From assembly GCA_947685225.1 (NCBI GenBank), contig CANTUV010000024.1, forward strand, positions 55,456,001-55,520,000: a DNA stretch of 64,000 nucleotides, in the 5' to 3' direction. Of the stretch, positions 30,476-42,772 are shown one piece after another. Made by a program: the position numbers and the translations under genes. Origin of the DNA: Garcia nutans. Taxonomy: Eukaryota > Streptophyta > Magnoliopsida > Malpighiales > Euphorbiaceae. How positions within the stretch are numbered: the first letter of the stretch is position 1; each line of letters starts with the position of its first letter. A model generated the notes under the pieces. That model saw only the letters and a program-made list of their open reading frames with translations, ran no database searches and had not been told where the DNA came from.

Positions 30476-31753
30476 TTGAAGAAGATCATTTTAGAAGAAG
30501 CTCATCAGTCAATATTTGCTATGCATCCGGGTAATACCAAGATGTATCATGACTTGAGACGGCATTACTGGTGGATTGGATTGAAGAGAGACATTGCTAA
30601 GTTTGTATCGAAATGTCTCACATGTCAGAAGGTAAAAGCAGAGCATCAAGTTCCAACTGGGTTGCTTCAGCCGTTGTCAGTGCCTGAATGGAAGTGGGAT
30701 AGAGTGATAATGGACTTTGTGTCTGGTTTGCCTTTGACACAAAGGAAGCATGATGCTATATGGGTGATTGTGGATAGATTGACCAAGACAGCTCATTTCC
30801 TTCCGGTTCGGATGGACTACTCTTTGGAGAGATTGGTTGAGTTGTATATCCATGAGATTGTGAGATTACATGGTGTTCCAACTTCTTTAGTGTCTGATCG
30901 AGATCCCAGGTTTACTTCAAGGTTTTGGAAGAGTTTGCATAGTGCTTTGGGTTCTCGACTGCACTTCAGCACTGCTTTTCATCCACAGACGGATGGGCAG
31001 TCAGAGAGGGTGATACAGATCATTGAAGACATGTTGAGAAGCTGTGTCATTGATTTCTCTGGAAGTTGGGATAGATTCTTACCTCTTGTGGAGTTTGCTT
31101 ACAACAACAGTCACCAATCTAGCATTGGTATGGCACCGTTTGAAGCACTGTATGGTAGACGGTGTAGGACACCTCTTTGTTGGAGTGAACTTGGTGAAAG
31201 TAAGTTAATTGGGCCTGATTTAATTCAAGAAACTGAAGAGAAAGTGAAGTTGATTCGAGGCAGGTTAAAAGCAGCTTCAGACCGACAGAAGTCTTATGTA
31301 GATCTGAAAAGGAGAGACATTGAGTTTGATGTTGGAGATAAGGTATTTTTGAAAGTATCTCCTTGGAAGAAGATATTGAGGTTCGGTCGGAAAGGGAAAT
31401 TGAGTCCTCGATTCATTGGACCATATGAAGTGTTGGAAAGAGTTGGGCCAGTTGCTTATCGGCTTGCTTTGCCACCTGAGTTGGATCGTATTCATAATGT
31501 ATTTCATGTTTCTATGTTGAGGAGGTACAGGTCGGATCCATCTCATGTGTTGCCAGTTGAATCTATTGAAGTGAGCCCAGACTTGACATTTGAAGAGGAA
31601 CCGGTTGTTATCTTGGCACGTGAAGTGAAAGAGTTGAGAAACAAGAGAGTGTCTCTTGTGAAGGTTCTATGGAAGAACCATGGGAAAGAAGAAGCAACTT
31701 GGGAAAGTGAGCAAACCATGCGAGAGCAATATCCTCAGTTGTTTCAGAGCTGA
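30476..31753 (+). CDS. pol: Integrase with chromodomain of element B
   Basis: 425 open codons without a true start, since this is the end of Pol. The zinc finger uses H10, H17, C47 and C50. The catalytic triad is D80, D141 and E177 with 35 residues between the last two. The GPY/F module (FDVGDKVFLKVSPWKKILRF ... LSPRFIGPYEVLERVGPVAY) and HNVFHVSMLRRY follow. The C-terminus is a chromodomain (VILAREVKELRNKRVSLVKV, then WKNHGKEEATWESEQ), which in chromoviruses steers insertion to particular chromatin. The domain is intact. A homologous copy on the minus strand at 59518-60561 is almost the same length from MDFVSGLP onward. Confidence 0.95.
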   Translation: MKKIILEEAHQSIFAMHPGNTKMYHDLRRHYWWIGLKRDIAKFVSKCLTCQKVKAEHQVPTGLLQPLSVPEWKWDRVIMDFVSGLPLTQRKHDAIWVIVDRLTKTAHFLPVRMDYSLERLVELYIHEIVRLHGVPTSLVSDRDPRFTSRFWKSLHSALGSRLHFSTAFHPQTDGQSERVIQIIEDMLRSCVIDFSGSWDRFLPLVEFAYNNSHQSSIGMAPFEALYGRRCRTPLCWSELGESKLIGPDLIQETEEKVKLIRGRLKAASDRQKSYVDLKRRDIEFDVGDKVFLKVSPWKKILRFGRKGKLSPRFIGPYEVLERVGPVAYRLALPPELDRIHNVFHVSMLRRYRSDPSHVLPVESIEVSPDLTFEEEPVVILAREVKELRNKRVSLVKVLWKNHGKEEATWESEQTMREQYPQLFQS

Positions 31754-31782
31754 TTTCAGGAAATTTCGAGGACGAAATTTCT

Positions 31783-31799
31783 TTTTAGAGGGGGAGAAT
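31783..31799 (+). promoter_or_regulatory. Polypurine tract of element B
   Basis: TTTTTAGAGGGGGAGAAT directly precedes the 3' LTR. The same tract is at 59472-59490 on the minus strand for element C. Confidence 0.92.
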
Positions 31800-34409
31800 T
31801 GTAATATCCTCATATATGCCCTAGAAGTTTTGATTATGTTGTTGATGTTGTTGTTATTGTTGTTGTTGGTATATATTGGAAAGTGAATGTTTGTGAATAT
31901 ATGTGTTTTGGGGAAAAGAAATAGGGTTTAGAGACAAATGTATATGTTGTGTATATGATGATATATATAACATATAAATTGGTCAAATATAGAGTCAATG
32001 CAAGAAGATATTTTTGTGGAATGTGCAATTACATATAAGGGCTTAGATGAGACAAAAGGTTAGTTATTTGATTGAGGGCATTTTGGTAATTGCTTGGATA
32101 AAATCTCTTGGTGGAGATTTAAAGTGGGGTTGACTTTATTTCCTCCATGTATTTTCTTCTTCTTTTGCATTTTGGCTGATTTCTCGTAGACAAAGGGAAA
32201 GCAAAGAGACAAAGAGAAGACTTTGAAGAGTAAGCTCCAATTGTAGGAAGATTGAAGTGATCAAGTGTTGATTCAAGAAGTGTTATAATTTAAGGTAAGA
32301 AATCTCTTGTTTTTCCTTTGTAAATTTTGAAGTTGGGTTTAAAAGAAATTGTGATTTGTTGATATGATGATTTGATGTGGTTGTAACGTGTTGAATTTGA
32401 TTATAAGCCAAAGAGTTAATTATTAATGGTTTTGGGTTGAAGATGGTAAGTAGGTGGAAATTGATTTTGAGAAAATAGGAGTGATGTTGTATTTTTAGTG
32501 TTTTGGTTTGGTATGAATTTAATGTATGGTTATTGTGATTACTAGGGTGAATATGTAAGATATGTGTTTATAACATGAATTGTATCCATTTGAATGAGAT
32601 GATTGATGTGTAAAAAGGGTGTAAATGCTTTTAGAAGGGTGTTGGCCATTTTTAGGGTTGTGTATTTGAGTGACACGACCAAAACAAAGGAGAGACACGG
32701 CCAAGCCAAGTGATTTTGGGCGTGTTGGATTGCTTTGAGAGAGACACGGCCGTGTCTAGTGCCCGTGTTCACTACTGGATTTTGGTGTTGGGAGACACGG
32801 CCACTAGCTTGGCCGTGTCCTATGCCCGTGTCTGCTGCTGTGATTTGTTGGTTGAGAGACACGGCCACAAGCTTGGCCGTGTCCCTTGCCCGTGTTGCCT
32901 ACTGTCAATTTAGGTTGAGAGACACGGCCACAAGCTTGGCCGTGTCCCTCAAGTGGTTGCCCGTGTCCCTCAAATGTGTGGGTTAGGGTTTTTATACTTT
33001 GTTCTATTTGCATTGTTTTGGTCCTTTTAAGGTAAGTTGGTACTTTAACCTAAACCTAAACACATTTAAACAATGATTGACCTAAACAAATGCATATAGA
33101 AGATCTTAAAGCTATGAATGATATAAATTATTCTTTGCCCTAATTGCAATGTTGAGATTGAACAATGTTATGTTATGCATTGTGAATGGTTATGTGTTTC
33201 ATGAGTAATGTATATTGAAATGTTATATCAAAGCCATTGTGATTGGCTATGATGATGATATGGAAAGAAAGAAGGCATGTTTGCCTAAATGTGATGAGAA
33301 TTTGAGAATGGAAATGGTAACTATATAATAAATGAATTGTTTGTTTAATATATTATTCAGTTTCAGAGTTCTGGATTTGGGTGGCATGCCTAAGAAATGA
33401 TGAAAGGTAACAGTCTTGCCGGGTTGAGGATCTCCTCAAATGTGTTGAGTTGATGGTCCAAGAGACTGGGTCTGTTACACTATAAGAATTGTGAATATGA
33501 GATATATGATTTGTAACAGTCTTGCCGGGTTGAGGATCTCCTCATATGTGTTGAGTTGATGGTCCAAGAGACTGGGTCTGTTACACTATCCATGGATAGA
33601 GATACATGTATATATATTGCCTACGGGCGTGATTATTGTGATTATGAACCAAAGCAGTAACTCTGAACTCTGAATATCGTATTAAATATTTGTTGGGCCC
33701 ATAGGTGTCAAGGTTATATGAATGTCCTAAATAATGTTATGTGTTAATGAAATGAGATGTTGTATATTGAGTATGATTGATTAATGATGAATGTGGAAAG
33801 ATGTTGAAATGTGGTATGCTCATATGACTATGATTTGTGAAATGCATAATTATGTGGTTAACTTTATATTTATGATGTTGATCTTATCAATAACATATGT
33901 GGCATTGCATTACATTAAAGCATACCATTAGCATGTTTTATCTTACTAAGCCCTTGGCTTAGCGCGATAGTGTTTAATCGCGCAGGTGATAGAGTTGATA
34001 GAGTTGAACCTGAAGGTTCTTCGAGACCGAGTGAGAGTAGACGTTGAAGTGTTGATTTGGAACTTAAAGATCAGAAGAGACTTGCCAATCATGTATATTT
34101 CTTTTATATTTTGTAAAGTATTGGTTTTAATGTAAATATATGTATAACTATAAACATGGATTTGAAAGAGTTTATACATGTAAATATTTTATAAAATTCC
34201 GCTGCGTATTAACTTAATGTAAATATATCTATTTGGTTTTGTATTACAACTTGATTACTTATTTTTCTATAATCTATACAACTGAAAGATTATGGTATTG
34301 TTTAAAATGTTTTGGATGTAAAGAAAATCCGTAGCATCCCTATGTTTAGTGCATGTATACTACATTGTGGTGTTTGTAGTGTGCATATATTGAATGTGGG
34401 GGTGTTACA
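31800..34409 (+). repeat. 3' LTR of element B, 2610 bp
   Basis: Same landmarks as the 5' LTR: donor-like site 32295, palindromic array 32671-32975, duplicated 75-bp module from 33406, tandem hairpin 33946-33986. About 16 substitutions from the 5' LTR, mostly C/T and G/A, and no indels were found. Confidence 0.97.
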
Positions 34410-35456
34410 GGAAGATGATATTTATATTATAATAATATATTAATTGCTTGGTTGACATTAAAGAGAGTTTTTGTGTGGTTAAGAGAGGAGATTTGCTTTG
34501 ACTTGAGGAAAGTTCATCTTCATCTTCTTCTTTCTTCTCCAAGAGTCGACCATCACCATTGCTAAAGGGAAAGAGAGGTTTTGTTGATTCCTAACTCAAG
34601 ATTGAAGGGTGTTTCAAGTGATAAAGTTAGAGTTTTAAGGATTTTCTTCACTTTTGGTAAGTTTCCAACTTGTTTCTTTGATTTCTTTTAGAGTTTGTGT
34701 ATTTGAGTTTTGTGAATGGTTGTTGTAGATGTGTTTTGGTTGATTTGGTATGTTTGAAGTGTTTGGTCTTATTAACTTTGATTTTGGAGTTGGATTGAAG
34801 AGAAAACGATTAAGTTTGATGAAGAAAGAAAGAGTTGTTAGTGATGTGACTTTGAGTTGTGAAATATGGTTGTGTTTATGTTTTGATGCATTTAATTGAG
34901 TTGTTTTGATGTTATGTAAGTTTATTATGATATATTGATGGTTTTGGTTAAGTTTGTCTGGAGTTGAAAAGGGTAAAAGAAAGATGTTTGTTGGATGTAG
35001 TGTTTTTGGTATCGATTTTAGGCTTTTGGCCTGACATGGCCAGTAACACGGTCATGTCTTTGGGCATGTCATTGGTTCTACTTTTAGTATGGTTGACACG
35101 AGCAATGACACACCCATGTCACTGAGTGTGACATAGCTTCTGTGTTGTTGGTAGATTGACACATCCAGCAACATGCCCATGTCATTGAGCGTGTCATAGC
35201 TATTGTGTTGTTAGAAGATTGACACGTCCAGTGACACGCCCATGTCACTGAGCGTATCATAGTTTCTGTGATGGAGCAGAATTGACACATGTAGTGACAC
35301 GCCCATGTCACTGAGCAGGTTAAAGCTTCTGTGTTGTGGGTTTAGGGCACGATCAGTTGTTGAGCGTTTCATGTGTATATTTTGCCCTAGATAGTTCTTC
35401 TTCTTATTTTCTTATGTGTATCACTAAGTGAGTATGTATAATCACCATTGGATTAG

Positions 35457-35545
35457 GTTTTGAAGAGATTTGAGTTATCCCAATCCAAGTGTTGAAGATA
35501 TCTTGGAAGAGGAGGTTGTTAGATTGGTGTTTATTGCTCTTAGAG
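35457..35545 (+). other. Putative mini-exon in solo LTR 3
   Basis: Bounded by GGATTAG/GTTTTGAAG and AGAG/GTAAGTAC. The same arrangement is at 2131-2044 (minus) and 43637-43720, with lengths of 84-89 nt and poorly conserved middle parts. It has no long open frame, so a leader exon is more likely than coding. Confidence 0.5.
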
Positions 35546-36771
35546 GTAAGTACAAACCTTACATGATTGCATACATTTACATGACTTTGGATTTTAACAC
35601 ATTTAGTTGGAAAATGTGTTAGGTTACCTATTATATTGTTGATATATGAGAATGGTGCTATGAATTGCATTATGTGAACTATGTGAAATATATGTTGAGG
35701 ATTCAAAATATATGAACAATGTAATTTGTTATGTATACTCTAATGATGATATGTAAAGCCATTGGTGATGGCTATATTGATATGAATGGGATAATTGAAG
35801 CATTGTGATTATGATGATCATGAGTAAATGAAAAAGGTTTTGATAATGAAATAATGAAAGAATTGTGTGCCTAGTATGTTATTCAATTTTCAGAGTTTTG
35901 TTGTTGGCGGCATGCCTAAAAGTAACAATCCCTTGAAGCTGGGTTGGGCTTGGTCCTTGAAGCCAAGTTGGGTTGATGCTAAGCTCCCCTTGAAGCTTGG
36001 TTGGACCTAGTCCTTGAAGCCTAGTTGGGATGTTACATATGAGGTAATCCTCATTGTGATAATTATTCGCCTTCGGGCTAGATAAATGTGATTATTGAAC
36101 CAAAGCAGTAACTCTGGAATTTGAATGGCATATTAGTTTCCTTTTGGCCCATTCTTGTCTTTGCTTTAAAGTGAATTATGAATGATAGAACAATTGAACA
36201 ATATCATGAGATTTAATGTTATGAAATACGATATCCATGTATATTACTTCTAATTCTTGAAAGTGTGACATTTGCATTACATTTGAATCATTTTGTCATT
36301 AAGGTTTGTACCACTAAGCCTTTGGCTTAGCGTGATTGTGATTTATCACACAGGTGATAGGGTAGATCCGGTTGAGCCAGAGAATTCAGCTAGACCGAGT
36401 CAAATCTAGGCTTGTGATCCCTTGTGAAGTGTTGATTTTGGACTTCAAGATCAGAGATGAACTGCCTGCTTGTATAAACTCTATATTTTTGTAAATATTG
36501 ATTTTAATGTATACATATGTATATTTCGCTACATTTTCCACTGCTTAATAAACAAATGTTTTGGTTAAGCTTTTAGGGTGTAATGAAGATATATATGTAT
36601 ATGTATTTTAACAAGGAACGTTTCATATATTACTATTTATAATAATGATTTGATGTTAAAGTTTAAAGATTGGTTTGCTTCAAATAGACTGTGGCATCCT
36701 TGTATTTGGTATACGTATATTACATATGTGGGTGTATGTGGTATATGTATATGGGGTATAAGTGTGTTACA

Positions 36772-37165
36772 GAAACTATGTTTAGAAGTTATTTAAGGCA
36801 ACAAGACAATATCAATGCTCAAAATGACTTAGAAAAATATTTAAATAAACTTTGTGAATGTGGGGAAAGGTCAAATTTTGATGTACTAGGTTGGTGAAAG
36901 TCAAATGCGGCTAGCTTCCCATGCTTTCTATTTTGTCTCGTGATGTGCTTACTGTGCCGATCTCTACTATTGCTTTAGAGAGTGCTTTTAGCACCGGAAG
37001 CCTAGTTTTGGATCTTTTAGGATTTCATTATCTCCTAAAAATGATTAAAGCACTGATTTGCACTAAAAATTTGTTTAAGCCAATTATTTTTGGATTTCAA
37101 CACCTAAAGATGCTCAAAGTACTTGAGGAATGTGAGAAGATTGAAGCAGGTCAAATTATTATTTA
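36772..37165 (+). pseudogene. hAT transposase C-terminal dimerisation domain
   Basis: It continues the transposase after solo LTR 3: NDLEKYLNKLCE, FDVLGW, a frameshift, then FPMLSILSRDVLTVPISTIA and ESAFSTGSLVLDLL. This is the hATC domain, through which Ac-like transposases dimerise. It ends near 37165. Confidence 0.88.
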
Positions 37166-38660
37166 ATTCCTATTTTTATAATGCCTTGGTTTCATAATTT
37201 ACACACTTATTTTATGTTATTTGTTTTAATATATCAGAATTGATGAGAGGGTCTAAGGAGGTTGCAAAAGAGACTGCTGCAAGCCCATTAAATGTTGATG
37301 GAATGAATATTCAAAACTGAAATTTTCAAGTTTTAACTTGTAAGTATTTAATTGGTTTGTTGTTTTATTTATATTGACTATTCAATGTTTATTAAGTTTT
37401 AAATTAAAATAATGTGAATTGCAGTTTGACTTTGGTTAATCTTGTTGATGTTGAGTCATTGACTGACTCGCCTTTTTAGAATTTGACATGCATATATATC
37501 TTTGTAAGTATAGTTCTTAAACAATTATTATTTCATTTTTTGAGTTTTTTGATGAATCATTACTTAATGATTAAATATATGATTAGCATGCTTGAAGTAT
37601 AAGTTACCTGCCTTTTTTTATTTTTAATGCAATTGGTGGCAGCTTGCACATTTTTTGGGTGTAAGCTATATATTATAAAAGCTAAATTTTATAAAATGTC
37701 TTATTGTAATTCTATCGTTATTCACTAATTGGCATTCTGCATGGATTTTTTTGCCTTCTATTTGGAGTTTTTTACTGCTGCTTGAGTTCAAAAAAAATAT
37801 TTGATGAACATATGCATTTTGTAAGTTTAATTATTTCCTTTATTTTACAATTCTAAAGATTTAATATTGGTTTCAAGATGTTTTACTCTTTTTCAATTTT
37901 GTATTACAAGTTTTTGGTGTAATGAATGAATTTTAGCGTTAGCAATGGCTGCAACAATTGCTAGTTTTCTTATAGGATGCAGTATTGCAGTGGCAGACAC
38001 TTTATTTTGGTAAGTAAACATTACCCTATCTTAGGTTGTTCCTTCTCTTCTTCTAATTATGATTCTGACTCCTCCCACTGTCTGAATATGTGATTTTTCT
38101 ATTTGGGTATTTCTTTGAGTTGATATAGTTATTGAGATTGAGATTTGATATTAAGTGAGTTGGTAGATTTGTTTGTGAATTTGTGGTTTACAATTTTTGT
38201 TATTTGCTTTTTATGCTATTCTGGTAGAATTGCAGAGTTTGGTTTTGGTAGAGACTAGAGACTTGAAATTGAATGAGTTGGTCTTGGACTCTTGGCAGAA
38301 TTATTTTTGAATTTGTGATTTTACATTTTTGCTGTTTGGGTGTTTTTTTGAGTTGGTTAAAATGCTAGTTTGGTATTGGATGAAATGAAATTGACTTGGT
38401 TGGTACTTGGTAGACTTATTTTTTATTCTGTATCTGAATATGTGAGTTCAAAAAGTTGGTAGACTTGTTGAGTTGCTTGTTGACTTTTACGTTGTTAATT
38501 CAAAGGTTAATATTTTATTTCCTGGTGTAAGCATGTTTGACTGGAATTTTGATGCAATGCTACTGGACATGTGGAATTGGCTAATTTTAGGCCTTTTTTT
38601 TTTTCTATTTTGAATTTTTGATGTAAATACAAAATATGGACTATGAACTGTGAACTTTTA
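37166..38660 (+). other. hAT 3' non-coding region
   Basis: AT-rich sequence after the transposase, with one CTGCTGCAAGCCC block and long T runs but no supported gene. It probably continues at 41372 (GTGAACTTTTA joined to TTTGTATTTGAAACAGTGG) around the old inserted LTR. Confidence 0.5.
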
Positions 38661-41371
38661 TGTAATACCTTAATACCATATATATAAATACAGTATATAT
38701 ACTTTGTATACATATAATATATATATATATAGAATATAAGAATGGTACAAAAAATAACTGTATTAGTTCTTTTGACTAGTATCAAAAACATTTACATATA
38801 AAATAAAAATATAGATAAATCTTTTATGATTAGTTTATAAAAGGAAAATCTCTGGGAAACTTTTGCCAGTATTTTGTGTGTAATTTTAATAAATTTCCAA
38901 AACAACACAAAAACACAAACTGCATACAAAAGTACACTCCTAAATTTTATTTCATTAAAAAATCCTTCACCTCAGTAATTTACATCCAAAGGCTTCATAT
39001 TTAATAACATCATTATTTTCAAACACTTATAGGCATACAAGACATTCCAAAACTTATCTAATATACATATGGTATGTTTAGATTATACATATCCAAAGTA
39101 TTATCCACAAAATATTTTACATGAGTGCAAAATCTTTTGAGTTATGGCACACAAATTCTTCAAATCCCAGTCACCACCTGGATCACTTTGGTCTGCACAT
39201 TTAACACCTGCATCATACACACTACCGGGCTAGGCATATAGTATAGTAATACATACTTTATTATCATTTAAATATTTAATATCCAACATCATTAACACAT
39301 TATTTTCAAAATTCATTTAAATATTTAATCTATTATTTACAACATAATATAAATAAATTACATTATGCATGATATCTCAACTTCTCAATTTTCACATAAT
39401 ATAGCAAAACATATTTTCTCATACCAACATCACAAAACATCATAATTTCCTAATCATACAATACTCATTACATATTCTTTATCTTTTTAATTTATTTACA
39501 TACATTCCTGTACAATTCCTTTCCATCCCATAAATTCACAATACAAAAATATTCATCTCACAAACACATGCATTGGGCCCAATAGTTTTTACACATGACT
39601 CAAGTTCCAAAAACATTAATCTCAGTATCTGGGTAAGTTTCATATAAATCACCTGAAGGCCACCCCTATAGATACTAAGGCTAGTGCCATATAATCACCT
39701 GTAGGCTGCCTCTATTGATACCAATGGAAAATGTCAAATAACTATCTGAAGGCTGCCCTCTCTAGGCAACGAAGGCAAGTGTCATATAATTCACCCGAAG
39801 GCTGCCTCCTCAGTACAATATCATTCTTAATTTTCTAGAATGAGTAATTATGCAAGGCAACACACATACATATCATATTATAGCACTTTTATCATATTCT
39901 CATTTAATATTCCCTATACAAATTTGTCAACTTTCATTATCACTAATGTGCATGATTAATTTTGATCACATCATTCACAATTTCCACATCTCTTGTTATC
40001 ATCACATATCATGAGCACCATTTCATGGTCTTCTTCTCTTTACACATCATTTTTCTCATTTTATTCATATTATTCCATATTACCACATTATGCCATCTCA
40101 TTACATATATTAATTCTCCATAAATATAATACAAATTCAAATTTACTATGTAATATCATTTATTTCATTTTATAACATAAACATTACATCAATTTCTCAC
40201 AATTATACCATCTCACATAAATACATAATATTACTTTAATGGAAATTTAACATTCCTTTTGAGTATACCATGGTGAATTATGACAGCATGCATATTCAAT
40301 TAATTAAAGTATGTACTAACCTCAATTATACCAAGATTCAAGCCCCAATCACCTTCCAACATTAATTTCACCAATTGCCCTTCAATACTTTGATTTCAAA
40401 ATTTCACTTTACTCAATCCTAAGTCAAATTATAATATGAATCAAATTATAAGTATAAATAATTCATTACCACACATTCTAAGCAATTTAAATCAATTATA
40501 AACCAATTATACATATTCTTCCCAAAATTATTCCAAAAACCCTAATTACCCTTGCTATTTCATTCAAACTCCCATCAACCCATTCCTTTCAATTATCCAA
40601 CCATAAAATCATCACATACTCATCCAAACAATATTAAAACAATTCATTTTAATATTTATAACAACCTCCATCACAAACCCATAATCACCCATAAACCCTA
40701 ATCCTCACAACTTCCTTCAAACTTCACCAAAACTTAGTCATTTCAAATACATAACCATATAATCTTAACATCCACATCAAAACAACTAAAAAAACCATTT
40801 TATAAATTATAAATATCACCATCCCAAACTAAAAAATTACATATTCATAAAATATAGCAATACAGGCTTAAAGTTGTGAAAATTTACTTGAATCCTTGTT
40901 TAACCTTCAAACCTTAAAACACTTGGATTCCTAATGAAATGATTCCTAATAAAATTTGATGTTTTGGATGAAGAAAATATCTACTTTTCTCCCTCTAAAT
41001 TCATTCATGGTGATGGTAAGAAGAAGAAGAAGACATTTTAAGTAATTTCCATGTTTATCCCTTTTTCTTTCCAACCACATATATATTATTAAATAATTAA
41101 ATAATTAGTTAAATATTAGATATTTTTAGTTTTTCCTATCCAAAATTATATTTCTTCTTTTACTTTTATTATTATTAATAATATTATATTTAGTTTTAAC
41201 TTTTAACTTTTTACCAAATTTTGTCTTTTAGGTACAATGTATATATTAGGTGTATGTTAGGTATATACCATGTATACACTATATATTCCAATGTATATCT
41301 TACGTATACATTAGGTATATACTATACATATACCTCTCTCAAAACTCTAATTGGCCCTCGATATGAATATT
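38661..41371 (-). repeat. Old, decayed LTR related to the Tekay-type family, about 2.7 kb
   Basis: The left end TGTAATACC, followed by TATATATACTTTGTATACAT, matches the complement of the end of solo LTR 4 (45480-45564). The right end (GGCCCTCGATATGAATATT) matches the complement of the family's start. It has GGGCCC near 39575 and degenerate AAGGCTGCC repeats at 39655-39800, but the conserved inverted repeat and tandem hairpin are not recognisable. No clear target duplication. It is the most decayed member. Confidence 0.55.
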
Positions 41372-41917
41372 TATTTGTATTTGAAACAGTGGATGTTGCA
41401 TTTTAATTGTTAATATTGGACTGGACTAGACATTTGTAGACTTAGGATTTATCATATAGACTTAATATCTATAGAATTAGGATGTCTTTTCATTTTATGG
41501 ATTTGACTCTTGAGGTAAATTTTTATTATAATTTTTATTGATTATGTCAAACTATTAAAACTCATTTCTGAAATTTCTGTTGAAATTTTTTATGAAATTG
41601 AATTTATTTTAGTGTTTAGTTTTGTCCAACATTTGAAAGTAATAACAAAAAACCCATTTTACAATTTTGGAAATGTTTTAGTCATTATAGGCTTTAAAAT
41701 GAAAGTTACAGTTGAGAACTTGGTAATTGTAAAATGAAAAAATTTGCAGGCCCAACGCGAATCCATCCAATTTAACCCGACCGTAATGGATAACCCATTA
41801 GGTCATTAAAAAAATAAATAATCAAAAGTGTTATGATTGGCATTTTACCCTTCATGTCGATTTCAGTCGGTGGATAAATCATCAAAATCTGACCGAGCCA
41901 GGCCCGTGCACACCTTT
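41372..41917 (+). other. hAT right subterminal region and terminus
   Basis: Non-coding sequence ending in the proposed inverted-repeat terminus GGCCCGTGCACACCTTT (41901-41917). Subterminal CCCGACCG and GACCGAGCC words are present. Confidence 0.55.
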
Positions 41918-42429
41918 AATTTTTGATTAACTTTCCTTCTATGATTTTATTAGCTAGTTGTATTATAATTGACTATGTTCTATTACATTAACCAAAAGCT
42001 TGATTAATATATCATAAAAAAATAATTGGAACTCCAAACTTTAATGTTAATGGATGTGGAGGTAAACCATTGAAATTTATTACGTTTAGAAATTCTACTA
42101 GATACAATAATGATAACTCTTCTAAATTTTTAGACGAAGAATGAATTGAATCATTACTATAATATATCTTAGTAGCTGTTGGAACTAATGACAACATGGC
42201 TAAATTTATATCATCAACAAAGTTATTTCTTGGTGTTATAATTTTTCTTTATTTTAAATATTTAATATCTTATAAATGTTGTGCATAATTATCATAAATT
42301 TTTTTTATAATATCATCAATGGGATTAGAATTACTTTTAACAATAAATTCCTTTGGTTTTTTAATCCATGTTGTATCTTCATTAGACATTTGATGCCATT
42401 AGCAAGACCACTCCCAATGTCTAAGATTC
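41918..42429 (-). pseudogene. Helitron helicase, C-terminal part
   Basis: It reads DTTWIKKPKEFIVKSNSN, NFVDDINLAMLSLVPTATKI and VEFLNVINFNGLPPHPLTLK, then INQAFG and IIIQLANKIIEGK. These match the last third of PIF1-type Helitron helicases. Stops occur in several places. The right side ends at target duplication GATTC of solo LTR 4. Confidence 0.85.
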
Positions 42430-42702
42430 TGTAATATCCCAATATATGCCTAGGAGTTTTAATACAATTGTTGTGTGATTTGAATTAAAGGTATATATAT
42501 GTTGTGCAAAGAAAATGATTGTGTAATTAGAATGTATATATTGTATATATGTTAGTATATAAAACATATAAGTTGGTCAAATGGAGAGTCAAGGGGAAAA
42601 GATATTTATCTTATTGAGTGTGAAAGTACTTAAATGGGCATTTGAGTAATAAGAGAGTTAGAATAAATGGTTAAAGGGCATTGAGGTAATTTTCTTTTGA
42701 AA

Positions 42703-42770
<68 letters not shown>
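42703..42770 (+). repeat. (ATT)n microsatellite
   Basis: About 22 uninterrupted ATT units inside solo LTR 4. Confidence 0.98.

Positions 42771-42772
<2 letters not shown>

Larger units (their letters stand above)
24332..34409 (+). mobile_element. Full-length Tekay-like chromovirus (element B), 10,078 bp
   Basis: Two LTRs of 2610 bp each (24332-26941, 31800-34409), target duplication GGAAG (24327-24331, 34410-34414), an initiator-Met primer site, gag, protease, reverse transcriptase, RNase H, integrase with chromodomain, and a polypurine tract. I counted about 16 single-base differences between the LTRs and no length change, roughly 0.6 percent, which indicates a recent insertion. Despite this, gag-pol has five in-frame stops and two frameshifts, so the copy is not autonomous. 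Confidence 0.97.
24135..36771 (+). mobile_element. Solo LTR 3 (Tekay-type family), split by element B
   Basis: It starts TGTAATATCCC at 24135 and ends GTGTGTTACA at 36771, flanked by GAAAC (24130-24134, 36772-36776). Without the inserted element B it is about 2554 bp. The insertion is 197 bp into the LTR. Landmarks in the right part are a donor-like TTG/GTAAGT at 34667, an array of GACACG/CATGTC words at 35030-35320 and a mini-exon at 35457-35545. Inverted-repeat arms lie at 35871-35897 and 36110-36136, and the tandem hairpin is at 36313-36354, where the second stem has changed on both sides (GTGAT/ATCAC instead of GCGAT/ATCGC). Confidence 0.95.
22663..41917 (+). mobile_element. hAT (Ac-like) DNA transposon remnant, interrupted
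   Basis: Transposase pieces at 22663-24134 and 36772-37165 are separated by a nested solo LTR. A second old LTR occupies 38661-41371. The proposed right terminus GGCCCGTGCACACCTTT (41901-41917) has the GTGCACGGGCC-type end common to plant hAT elements. Immediately after it Helitron helicase coding resumes. The left terminus is outside the window, beyond the copia and Tat elements inserted into it, so the inverted repeats cannot be compared. Confidence 0.7.

Noticed and set aside
38661..41371. Host gene or non-coding RNA in the long AT-rich stretch
   Set aside because: Both ends match family LTR ends in reverse orientation, so an old LTR explains it better.
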